Part shown: piece after piece, positions 1 through 5,710 of the stretch
Numbering within the stretch: the stretch's first letter is position 1
Layout of the letters: each line of letters starts with the position of its first letter
Origin: Clostridia bacterium
GTDB lineage: Bacteria; Bacillota; Clostridia; Saccharofermentanales; UBA5734
Reading direction: 5' to 3'
Assembly (NCBI GenBank): GCA_017997315.1
Contig: JAGOFF010000060.1
Span: forward strand, 1 to 11,707
DNA length: 11,707 bases
Position numbers and translations under genes: made by a program
The notes under the pieces: generated by a model
Seen by the model: the letters and a program-made list of their open reading frames with translations, nothing else
Told to the model about the DNA's origin: nothing
Database searches by the model: none

Positions 1-213
1 ACCAATGACCAGGCGTTGAGACGGGAGTGCCTGCGCGCGGGACTGCCTGTGGTCTGGGGTGTGGAACTGCTGTGCATCCTGGTGGAGCGGCATTGCATGA
101 CGACAGCGGAACTAACGGACGCCGTCCTCCGGATTCGAAAGACCAACCCCCGGATTACGGACACCGTGGTAGAAAACGCTTTCAGACGCTGCGGAATCCC
201 GTGGGGCGAATGA
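1..213 (+). CDS. PIN-domain-like protein, C-terminal fragment (5' end outside window)
   Basis: The reading frame is open to the left edge, so only the last 70 residues are visible and no start can be assigned. A TTG at 16-18 is the first possible start in the window, but it has no ribosome binding site and the frame continues upstream of it. The visible part begins TNDQALRRECLRAGLPVVWG. This matches the end of PIN-fold (DUF3368-like) proteins, where an acidic residue after a beta strand (here the D in TND) is followed by a helix and a 'G(L)P' strand. The rest is helical (ELTDAVLRIRKTNPRITDTV). PIN proteins are usually Mg-dependent RNases, often VapC-type toxins, but the main catalytic residues lie off the window, so activity cannot be judged. 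The gene converges on the ABC permease with only 12 bases between the two stops and no visible terminator. The family call is a motif-level impression. Confidence 0.5.
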   Translation, partial: TNDQALRRECLRAGLPVVWGVELLCILVERHCMTTAELTDAVLRIRKTNPRITDTVVENAFRRCGIPWGE

Positions 214-225
214 TCCCTTCCGCTG

Positions 226-954
226 TCACTCCCCGCGCATCCGGCGCCGGAAGACCCACACCGCAAGCGCGAACAATACCGCCGCGTATCCGGCGCACCA
301 GGCGAGATGGGGCAGCGCCCCGACGATGTCGCGCGCGAGCGCGGCCCGCGCGGCGTCAAGCGCATGCGCGAACGGAAGCGCGTAGGCGATGCCGCGGATC
401 GTCCCGCCGAACAGCGAGAGATCGAACCACATCCCGCTGGAGAACGCGACGATCTGGATGATGAGCGATGTCACTCCGCCGACTGCGGAGTCCGACAGCA
501 GGCAGCCCAGCAGCAGACCGAGCGCGACGAAGAGCAGCGCGGCCGGCACGAGCGCCAGCACCGCGTACAGGATCCCGATGTCCGGCCGGAGCCCCAGCGC
601 GGCCGCGGCCGCAAAGCAGACGATGCTCTGGAGCACCGCGACCGGCAGCAGCGGGAGCGTGTATCCCGCGATGTAGTCCGCTGCGGTGAGCGGGGAGGCG
701 AACACCCGCAGGATGAAGGCGCCGGACCGGTCCCGGGCGATCAGCATGCCCGCGAACAGGGTGATGAAGGAAAAGCTGAAAACCGCGATGCCCGGTGCGA
801 AGTTTTCAAGCTGAAAAATCTCCTGCTTGACCGCGCGCTGCAGCCCCGAGATGATCAGCAGCACGACCAGCGGAAGCCCGACCCCGAACGCCCAGCTGAA
901 CGGGTCGCGCAGCAGCTCCTTGCGATTGCGGACGGCGAATGCGGTCCACCTCAT
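226..954 (-). CDS. ABC-2 type exporter permease
   Basis: This 242-residue integral membrane protein is the transmembrane half of an ABC exporter, paired with the ATPase just upstream. About six hydrophobic segments are visible, near residues 19-37, 53-72, 96-120, 126-153, 158-177 and 216-236. The N-terminus is short and basic, as usual for the ABC2_membrane family. The cytoplasmic 'ARDRSGAFILRVFASPLT' stretch at 73-90 matches the conserved loop after TM2 in this family (E/D-R..G....l..SPl). The ATG at 954-952 was chosen because it overlaps the ATPase stop as ATGA and has GGAGG 7 bases upstream (complement of 962-966). The same frame stays open upstream to 1164, but that stretch is the shadow of the ATPase gene. 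The substrate is unknown; homologous two-component exporters move drugs, antibiotics or lipids. It is the last gene of a three-gene operon. Confidence 0.9.
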   Translation of the reverse strand: MRWTAFAVRNRKELLRDPFSWAFGVGLPLVVLLIISGLQRAVKQEIFQLENFAPGIAVFSFSFITLFAGMLIARDRSGAFILRVFASPLTAADYIAGYTLPLLPVAVLQSIVCFAAAAALGLRPDIGILYAVLALVPAALLFVALGLLLGCLLSDSAVGGVTSLIIQIVAFSSGMWFDLSLFGGTIRGIAYALPFAHALDAARAALARDIVGALPHLAWCAGYAAVLFALAVWVFRRRMRGE

Positions 955-1682
955 ATCCCCACCTCCGGATCGGTCAGTTTCAGAAATGCCTCCTCGAACG
1001 TCGAGGTTCCGGCGAGCGCCTGCAGTTCCGCAGGGGTGCCGAGCGCGCGCAGCCGGCTTTCGTGCAGGATCCCGATCCGGTCGGACAATGCCTCCGCCTC
1101 CTCGAGATAATGCGTGGTCAGGACGACCGTCTTTTTCCCCTTGAGCTTGAGGAGGAACTCCCACAGGTCGCGCCGCGCCCGGACGTCCAGTCCCAGGGTG
1201 GGCTCGTCGAGGAACAGGATCTGCGGATCGGGGATGAGTGCCATCGCGATGCTGAGCCGGCGCTGCATCCCGCCCGACAAGGTGCGGGCCCGGTCATGGG
1301 CGCGGGCTTCGAGCCCGAACGACCGGAGCATGTCCTCCGCACGGGTCCGGGTGTCACCGGGGCGCGCGCCGTACAGACGGGCGACGAGCTCGAGGTTTTC
1401 GCGGACGGTGAGCCGCAGGGCGACCGCGGTCTCCTGGGGAGAGATCCCGATCTTTGCCTTGACCGCGCCCGGGGCGGTGACGATGCTGTCCCCGAGCAGC
1501 AGCGCGTCCCCCGATGTGGGCGGGAGGAGGCAGCAGAGCATCCGGATCGCGGTGGTCTTGCCCGCGCCGTTGGGGCCCAGGAGGGAGAAGAACTCCCCCT
1601 GCGGGATCGTGAGATCGAGCGAGTCGACTGCGGTCCGGCTCCGGAAGCGCCGGGTCAGCGCATGGGTTTCGATGGCGTTCAT
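951..1682 (-). CDS. ABC transporter ATP-binding protein
   Basis: This cytoplasmic ATPase (243 residues) powers the permease encoded next to it. All nucleotide-binding motifs are intact: Walker A GPNGAGKTT (36-44), Q-loop Q83, signature LSGGMQ (135-140), Walker B ILFLDE (155-160), D-loop GLD, and H-loop H191 in TTHYLEEAE. The length and the LSGGMQRRL signature are typical of the DrrA/CcmA-like group that serves ABC-2 exporters. The ATG at 1682-1680 overlaps the TGA of the AbrB-type gene as ATGA. Its ribosome binding site, AGGAGG (complement of 1687-1692, 4 bases from the ATG), is made of the GAG/GAA codons of that gene's acidic C-terminus, so translation of the two is probably coupled. The stop overlaps the permease start in the same way. 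The function is secure; the substrate is not. Confidence 0.95.
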   Translation of the reverse strand: MNAIETHALTRRFRSRTAVDSLDLTIPQGEFFSLLGPNGAGKTTAIRMLCCLLPPTSGDALLLGDSIVTAPGAVKAKIGISPQETAVALRLTVRENLELVARLYGARPGDTRTRAEDMLRSFGLEARAHDRARTLSGGMQRRLSIAMALIPDPQILFLDEPTLGLDVRARRDLWEFLLKLKGKKTVVLTTHYLEEAEALSDRIGILHESRLRALGTPAELQALAGTSTFEEAFLKLTDPEVGI

Positions 1683-1969
1683 TCTTCCTCCTCTTTCCGA
1701 GGAGTCTCCTCGGATGGAGCCTCCTTTCGAGGGGACTCCTCGGGTGAATCGTCCTGCCGCGGCAGAACCTTCTCGGCAAACCCGTGGAGCAGGTCGTTGC
1801 GGACGATCGCGATACCCCGGTCGACGTCGGCGAGCAGCAGCAGGGTGTCCCCGGGCCGGATCCCGAACAGGTCCCGGGCTCCCTTGGGGATCACGATCTG
1901 CCCTTTTTCACCGACACGCACGGTGGCCATGAACCGGCCGGAAGGGTACTTGGATGAGGGAGCGGACAT
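1679..1969 (-). CDS. SpoVT/AbrB-type DNA-binding regulator with charged C-terminal tail
   Basis: This is a 96-residue protein whose residues 11-58 form a swapped-hairpin AbrB domain (GRFMATVRVGEKGQIVIPKG, then ARDLFGIRPGDTLLLL). These proteins bind DNA as dimers and are transition-state-type repressors or antitoxins. Here it leads an operon with an ABC ATPase and permease, so it most likely regulates that exporter and itself. The ATG at 1969-1967 was chosen because AGGAGG lies at the complement of 1976-1981, 6 bases away. An inner ATG (M14, at 1930) is possible but has no such site. Residues 72-96 form a charged, disordered-looking tail with two copies of a 10-residue unit, EESPRKEAPS / EETPRKEEEE. 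The tail is encoded by a near-tandem 30-base DNA repeat. The terminal Glu codons double as the ribosome binding site of the next gene. The family call is firm; the regulatory target is inferred. Confidence 0.92.
   Translation of the reverse strand: MSAPSSKYPSGRFMATVRVGEKGQIVIPKGARDLFGIRPGDTLLLLADVDRGIAIVRNDLLHGFAEKVLPRQDDSPEESPRKEAPSEETPRKEEEE
1695..1747 (-). repeat. Coding tandem repeat (~30 bp, two copies) with internal palindromes
   Basis: Two imperfect 30-base copies encode the charged tail of the AbrB-type protein. Each contains a palindrome. The first is CCGAGGAG-T-CTCCTCGG at 1697-1713, with perfect 8-base arms. The second, at 1728-1743, is slightly degraded. Since the unit length is a multiple of three and the encoded residues are low complexity, replication slippage within a tolerant tail is the simplest explanation. 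Confidence 0.6.
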
Positions 1970-1988
1970 GGGAGGCCTCCTGTAATAG

Positions 1989-2033
1989 TCATACAAATCA
2001 TACCGGTTATACAAGTCATACGGATCATACCGC
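1989..2033 (-). repeat. Five tandem 9-bp direct repeats, probable operator of the AbrB operon
   Basis: On the plus strand TCATAC (once TTATAC) begins at 1989, 1998, 2007, 2016 and 2025, a strict 9-base period with variable third triplets (AAA, CGG, AAG, GGA, CGC). Read with the operon it is GTATGA-NNN repeated. The array lies between the candidate -10 and the ribosome binding site of the AbrB-type gene, the expected place for an autoregulatory operator. The period is close to but shorter than one helical turn. The repeats are seen directly; the operator role is inferred. Confidence 0.7.
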
Positions 2034-2052
2034 GGAAGGACGGATTCTGCAA
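2024..2052 (-). promoter_or_regulatory. Candidate promoter of the AbrB-ABC operon
   Basis: On the minus strand TTGCAG (complement of 2047-2052) and TATGAT (complement of 2024-2029) are separated by exactly 17 bases. The -10 is one mismatch from TATAAT; the -35 keeps only TTG. Transcription would start near 2017, inside the 9-bp repeat array, about 48 bases before the ATG. The first GTATGA repeat overlaps this -10. Confidence 0.45.
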
Positions 2053-2054
2053 GC

Positions 2055-2082
2055 AAAAAAGCGGGGTTTTACCGCCCCGCTT
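2055..2082 (-). terminator. Intrinsic terminator downstream of the PAP2 gene
   Basis: An 8-bp stem is formed by AAGCGGGG (2059-2066) and CCCCGCTT (2075-2082) around an 8-base loop. Read on the minus strand, the stem is followed by six T residues (complement of 2055-2060). It lies about 40 bases beyond the stop of the minus-strand PAP2 gene. Plus-strand reading also gives a T-rich tail (TTCTTTT), so it could work in both directions, though no plus-strand gene leads into it. Confidence 0.88.
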
Positions 2083-2122
2083 CTTTTATACGAACGAAAA
2101 GACCTGCCTGTCCCGGCGAGCC

Positions 2123-2800
2123 CTAACCCGATACGCCACCGCGGCGTGCCGCGCGCCGCTTCCACACCTCCAGAACGAACACGATCGGGACGCACAGTAC
2201 CGCGCCCCCGATCAGGTCGAGCGCGGAGTGCTGCTTGATGAACAGGATCGAGAACGAGATCAGGATCCCCAGCACCGTGATGCCCGCCTTGAGCCAGACG
2301 GACCGGAGCCGGGCGGAGTCGAACGCCGAGTACACGACCGCGAGGCTCCCGACGACATGCATGCTAGGGAACACATTGGTGTTGGTGTCCACGCTGTACA
2401 GCCGTCCGACCAGCCGGGAAAACAGGTTGTCGCGCGGGAATGCGGCGGGCCGGAGGTCCTGGCCGTTGGGAACCAGCATGTAGAATGCCAGGCAGAACGT
2501 GAATCCCATCATGAGAAAACCCATGTATCGCCGGAATGCGGGCACGTCCCGGAAGAGCAGGTACAGCCCCATCACGATCATGTACGGGTACCAGAGCACG
2601 TAGAAAACGACGAATTCCTCCCGGAACGGGATGAGGTCGTCGATCGGGAGCCAGCAGGACCAGTAGTCCCCCGTGATCGTCCGCTCGACCAGCCAGAACC
2701 AGGCCAGGTAGAACGGCACGTACAGCAGGAGCCACAGATGCCGGCGGGATCCGGGCCGGTTGAGCGTTCCGTCAGGGGAAGCGGCGTTCCGGATGCTCAT
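2123..2800 (-). CDS. PAP2-family membrane phosphatase/phosphotransferase (Aur1-like)
   Basis: This 225-residue polytopic membrane protein has about six hydrophobic segments, near residues 21-38, 63-83, 93-110, 147-160, 170-188 and 196-213. Two PAP2 signature regions are clear. FPSMH (144-148) supplies the catalytic-domain histidine of motif C2. KQHSALDLIGG (189-199) supplies the nucleophilic-relay histidine H191 and aspartate D195 of motif C3. The classical C1 motif KxxxxxxRP is not recognisable. This resembles the PAP2_3/Aur1 (inositol-phosphorylceramide-synthase-like) branch rather than canonical PgpB/BcrC enzymes. It may act on a phosphorylated lipid or transfer a lipid head group; the substrate is unknown. 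The ATG at 2800-2798 has GGAGG (complement of 2809-2813) 8 bases upstream. It is monocistronic, divergent from the methyltransferase gene and closed by the terminator at 2055-2082. Confidence 0.85.
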   Translation of the reverse strand: MSIRNAASPDGTLNRPGSRRHLWLLLYVPFYLAWFWLVERTITGDYWSCWLPIDDLIPFREEFVVFYVLWYPYMIVMGLYLLFRDVPAFRRYMGFLMMGFTFCLAFYMLVPNGQDLRPAAFPRDNLFSRLVGRLYSVDTNTNVFPSMHVVGSLAVVYSAFDSARLRSVWLKAGITVLGILISFSILFIKQHSALDLIGGAVLCVPIVFVLEVWKRRAARRGGVSG

Positions 2801-2871
2801 GGGCGTATCCTCCGTTTCTGCGCGTGCGGGGGCGGATGTGCTGAGTACAGGATACCGCGGGGCCGGCCGGC

Positions 2872-2895
2872 GCGGGACGTCCCGCCGGGAGTGTA
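2872..2895 (-). promoter_or_regulatory. Weak promoter candidate of the PAP2 gene with adjacent palindrome
   Basis: On the minus strand a TACACT (complement of 2890-2895) could be the -10; no convincing -35 is present (TGTCGC at 17-bp spacing). Just downstream, 2872-2885 is a perfect 14-base palindrome, GCGGGACGTCCCGC. It would fall at the start of the transcript, as an operator or a 5' hairpin. The position is suggestive only, because the whole gap is GC-rich and short palindromes are common there. Confidence 0.25.
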
Positions 2896-2960
2896 ACCGG
2901 ATTGAAAAACCCGCGACACACGCGGAGAGGGCCGGCGCCTCCGCCCCGCCCGCGGCTCCG

Positions 2961-3001
2961 TGGTACAATCGGGACATCCGGCCGCCCCGCCCGGCGCGGG
3001 G
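2961..3001 (+). promoter_or_regulatory. Extended -10 promoter and 5' hairpin before the TRM11-like gene
   Basis: TGGTACAAT (2961-2969) is an extended -10 (TG-N-TACAAT) in an otherwise GC-rich gap; no clear -35 is visible. Transcription would start near 2976, about 41 bases before the ATG at 3017. The leader can form a hairpin with arms CCCCGC (2985-2990) and GCGGGG (2996-3001) immediately ahead of the weak GAAAGG ribosome binding site, so it could affect initiation. Confidence 0.45.
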
Positions 3002-3016
3002 GGAAAGGCGAGCGTC

Positions 3017-4039
3017 ATGGAGTACCTGATCCTGCTTCATCCGGGGCATTCCCGGGTGTATTTCGAAGAGTCCAGGGCGCTGTCCCTGGCGGAGTTCGGT
3101 ATCGCGGCCCCGCGGTTCGGGGCGGGCTGCCTCTCGTTCGGCCCGCATGAGGCCGGGGGGATCGGGTACCTTCGCTTTGCGACCCGCGAACCGCTCGGGG
3201 AGCGGGACCGCGCGCTCGTGGCTCGGCTGTCGTTCGCGTATGCGCTGTTCGAGCTGCGTGCGGACAGCTCGCTGCTCCCGCAGGAGAGGGGCGGCGAACG
3301 ATACTGCGACGACAGCATCGTCACGATCCTCAAGTACACCGGCAAGACCAACGAACTGTTCACCCGGATGCTGGTCAACCTCGCGACATGGTCCGGGGCA
3401 TATGCGGAGGAGAGCCGGCTCTCGCTGCTCGATCCGGTCGCCGGAAAGGGAACCACGCTGTTCGAGGGGTTGTCCGCGGGATACGACACCGCGGGGATCG
3501 AGATCGGGACCAAGGTGACGGCCGAGGCTGCGGCCTATCTGCGGAAATACCTGGAGACCGGCCGGTTCAAGTTCTCGCAGAAGGTCGAGCGCGTGAGCGG
3601 GGACAATCGTTCCTTCACCGCGCAGCGATACCACTTCGAAATCGCGCGGTCCAAGGCCGACACGGAAGCGCGGACCCTCACGATGGTGGCGGGGCCCTCG
3701 GCGCACGCCGACCGGTATTTCCGGAAAAACACGTTCCACCTCCTCGTCGGGGACCTCCCGTACGGGGTGCAGCACGGAGCCGTGACCCAGGAGAAGCAGG
3801 ACGGACTCACCCGCGACGCCGCGCGGCTGCTGCACGCCTGCCTGCCCGCATGGCGCGCGGTGCTCCGTCCGGGGGCGGCGCTCGCGCTCGCGTTCAACAC
3901 GCTCACCACCCGGCGCGCGGATATCGAGGACGAGCTCCGGACCCACGGGTTCACGGTACTGGACTCCGAACCGTACCGCGCCTTTGCCCACCGGGTCGAC
4001 AGTTCCATCCTGCGGGACGTCGTCGTCGCGCTCCGGTGA
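3017..4039 (+). CDS. TRM11-like SAM-dependent methyltransferase
   Basis: This 340-residue class I methyltransferase has a core like the UPF0020/TRM11 group, which makes N2-methylguanosine in tRNA or rRNA. Residues 106-123 (KYTGKTNELFTRMLVNLA) match the conserved segment before the SAM domain. LLDPVAGKGTT (137-147) is motif I for SAM. GDLPYG (245-250) is the D/N-x-P-Y motif IV that holds the target amine. The first ~100 residues are a separate, less conserved domain in which I see no THUMP hallmark. The stretch between motifs I and IV (about 165-240) includes a charged insertion. The ATG at 3017 was chosen because it begins the conserved-looking MEYLILLHPG; an in-frame GTG at 2960 lies over the promoter -10 and is unlikely. 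The RNA substrate is inferred from the family and is not specified by the sequence. It is followed by 103 bases containing the next promoter. Confidence 0.85.
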   Translation: MEYLILLHPGHSRVYFEESRALSLAEFGIAAPRFGAGCLSFGPHEAGGIGYLRFATREPLGERDRALVARLSFAYALFELRADSSLLPQERGGERYCDDSIVTILKYTGKTNELFTRMLVNLATWSGAYAEESRLSLLDPVAGKGTTLFEGLSAGYDTAGIEIGTKVTAEAAAYLRKYLETGRFKFSQKVERVSGDNRSFTAQRYHFEIARSKADTEARTLTMVAGPSAHADRYFRKNTFHLLVGDLPYGVQHGAVTQEKQDGLTRDAARLLHACLPAWRAVLRPGAALALAFNTLTTRRADIEDELRTHGFTVLDSEPYRAFAHRVDSSILRDVVVALR

Positions 4040-4072
4040 CCCGGATCGGGACCGGACCCGCGCCGCTCCGGC

Positions 4073-4106
4073 TTTTCGCAGGCGGACGGTCATGCTACAC
4101 TGACCG
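4073..4106 (+). promoter_or_regulatory. Promoter with inverted repeat over the -10 (second ABC operon)
   Basis: TGCTACACT (4093-4101) is an extended -10. TTTTCG at 4073-4078 is a poor -35 at 17-bp spacing. The -10 is embedded in an inverted repeat, CGGTCA (4087-4092) and TGACCG (4101-4106) around 8 bases, which is a classic repressor-operator placement. The start site would be near 4108, 35 bases upstream of the ATG at 4143. Confidence 0.5.
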
Positions 4107-4142
4107 CAGACGCGCGCGGTTGCCGCGTCCGGGAGGCATTCT

Positions 4143-4748
4143 ATGAAATGGCATCGCAAGATCAACCGGGGGGCGGCTTTGGCCCTGCTGCTCCTGATCG
4201 GGATTGTCGTATACCTGTCGTGGCTTGCGGCCGCGCGCCGGGACGACCTCCCCGTGATCCGGGAGCGGGCGTCCTCGTACGTGCAGGCCGAATTGGGCTG
4301 GACGATGCTGCCGGAGGCGTACCGGTCCGCATCGCCCGACGTGCCGGACGCGGAACTCGCTTCCTACGCCGCGCAGCAGGAGCAGGTCATCCGGTCCTGG
4401 TACATCGACCACGACGCGATCACGGACCCGCTGGTCCGGCGCATGCGCGAGGGGCTCGAGACGCAGGCCGCGGGCCGGGACGTCATCCTGGACTACACCA
4501 AGGAGATCCTGGAGGTCCGCTCGATCGTGTTCGAGGGCGACCGGGCCACGGTCACGCTGCGCACCCGCACGTCGCTCGAGATCGCCGGCCGAGACGGGGT
4601 TTTCAACGAGGAGATGTACGACGACACCGTGATCCTGCAGCGGGACGGAGACGGATGGGCGGTCGTGTACGCCGCGCTCCGGATGCCGTATTCCTGGCAG
4701 TATGAGAAGGATTTTACCGGCGGCATGCCCCCGGAGGTCTACAAATGA
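4143..4748 (+). CDS. Membrane-anchored extracytoplasmic protein of unknown function, exporter-associated
   Basis: This 201-residue protein has a basic N-terminus (MKWHRK) and one hydrophobic segment at about 9-30, then a soluble region with no further membrane segment. There is no lipobox cysteine, so it is probably an N-terminally anchored protein with its body outside. Residues 38-120 look helical; 121-185 read as alternating beta strands (RSIVFEGDRATVTLRTRTSL, then DDTVILQRDGDGWAVVYAAL). The pattern resembles NTF2/DUF-type extracellular folds, but I recognise no named family. GGGAGG at 4131-4136 lies 6 bases from the ATG. Its stop overlaps an ATG (4745) as ATGA and the exporter ATPase follows directly, so it is the first gene of the operon and may be an accessory or sensor part of that transporter. 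The function is unknown. Confidence 0.8.
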   Translation: MKWHRKINRGAALALLLLIGIVVYLSWLAAARRDDLPVIRERASSYVQAELGWTMLPEAYRSASPDVPDAELASYAAQQEQVIRSWYIDHDAITDPLVRRMREGLETQAAGRDVILDYTKEILEVRSIVFEGDRATVTLRTRTSLEIAGRDGVFNEEMYDDTVILQRDGDGWAVVYAALRMPYSWQYEKDFTGGMPPEVYK

Positions 4749-4777
4749 GCCGGGACGGCGGCGGACGGGAGGAAGGC

Positions 4778-5710
4778 ATGGACGCGATACTCAGCATCCG
4801 GAACCTGGACAAGTCGTTCGGCCGGCGCAAGGTCATCGACAACATCTCGTTCGATGTGCTGCCGGGCGAAGTATTCGGGTTCCTGGGCCCGAACGGCGCG
4901 GGCAAGACCACCACGATCAAGATGGTCATGGGTTTCCTGACCCCCGACGCCGGGACGATCCGCATCAACGGGTTCGACCTGCGCCGGGACTATGAGAAGG
5001 CGATGGCGATGCTCGGCGGGATCGTCGAGAACCCGGAGATGTACAAGGACCTCTCGGGCCAGGTGAATCTCGAAATGTACGCGCGGCTGCACGGGAACGT
5101 CCCGCCGGAGCGCATCCGCGAGGCGGTCGCGATGGTCGGGATGGAAAACCGCATCCGGGAGAAGGTCAAGAAGTACTCGCTCGGCATGAAGCAGCGGGTC
5201 GGGCTCGCGCAGGCCGTGCTGCACCGTCCCCGCCTGCTCATCCTGGACGAGCCGACCAACGGGCTCGATCCCGCGGGGATCCGGGAACTGCGCGACATCC
5301 TCAAGCGGCTCGCGCACGAAGAAGGGGTCGCGGTGTTCGTCTCGAGCCACCAGCTCGCGGAGATGCAGCTGATGTGCGACCGGGTCGGGATCATCCACCG
5401 GGGGGCGCTGATGGGGGTCAAGCCGATCGGGGAGCTCATGGCGGAGGCCGCGGGCCGGTCCGCGTTCCGGATCACGACCGGGGAGGACGCCGCGGTCCGC
5501 GCGGCCGCCGTGCTTGCGGCCGCCGGCGTCGGGACCGTCCGCAAGGCGCTCGGCCGGGAGATGGAGGTCGAGATGGACGAGGCGCAGGTGCCGGACGCGG
5601 TCCGTGCGCTGGTGCGGGAGGACCTGCCGATATACGGGGTCCGGCGGCTGGAGTCCTCGCTCGAGGAAGCCTTCATCCAAGTCACGGGAGGGGGTGTCCC
5701 CATTGCGTAA
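4778..5710 (+). CDS. BcrA-type ABC transporter ATP-binding protein
   Basis: This is the cytoplasmic ATPase of the second exporter, 310 residues from the chosen start. Motifs: Walker A GPNGAGKTT (37-45), signature SLGMKQR (134-140), Walker B LLILDEP (153-159), D-loop GLD, and H-loop H191 in SSHQLAE. The Q-loop glutamine is replaced by glutamate in IVENPEMY, as in BcrA-type ATPases. A C-terminal ~80-residue domain (about 230-305) follows the ATPase core, also as in the BcrA/YxlF group. The ATG at 4778 has GGGAGG at 4767-4772, 5 bases away, and starts at the usual family beginning MDAILSIRNLDKSF. An alternative in-frame ATG at 4745 overlaps the upstream stop as ATGA, has GGAGG at 4734-4738 and would add 11 residues (MSRDGGGREEG). 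The stop overlaps the permease start by 8 bases. Confidence 0.95.
   Translation: MDAILSIRNLDKSFGRRKVIDNISFDVLPGEVFGFLGPNGAGKTTTIKMVMGFLTPDAGTIRINGFDLRRDYEKAMAMLGGIVENPEMYKDLSGQVNLEMYARLHGNVPPERIREAVAMVGMENRIREKVKKYSLGMKQRVGLAQAVLHRPRLLILDEPTNGLDPAGIRELRDILKRLAHEEGVAVFVSSHQLAEMQLMCDRVGIIHRGALMGVKPIGELMAEAAGRSAFRITTGEDAAVRAAAVLAAAGVGTVRKALGREMEVEMDEAQVPDAVRALVREDLPIYGVRRLESSLEEAFIQVTGGGVPIA

Noticed and set aside
307..1110. Long plus-strand open frames opposite the ABC permease and ATPase genes.
   Set aside because: They are shadow frames with Arg/Gln/Glu-rich composition and no domain, opposite intact ABC genes.
1..1969. A VapBC-like toxin-antitoxin pair of the PIN fragment with the AbrB-type protein.
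   Set aside because: The two genes are on opposite strands and separated by the ABC genes, and the regulator is coupled to the exporter instead.
1970..2056. N-terminal extension of the AbrB-type protein with a Tyr-Asp-rich triplet pattern.
   Set aside because: The pattern arises because the 9-bp DNA repeats are read in frame. AGGAGG lies just before the ATG at 1969, and the extension crosses the candidate promoter.
2123..4165. A single minus-strand open frame of 680 codons running through the PAP2 gene and antisense to the TRM11-like gene.
   Set aside because: Only the last 225 codons look like protein. The upstream part is Arg/Gly/Pro-rich, antisense to a well-supported methyltransferase, and crosses the PAP2 ribosome binding site; it is a by-product of high GC.
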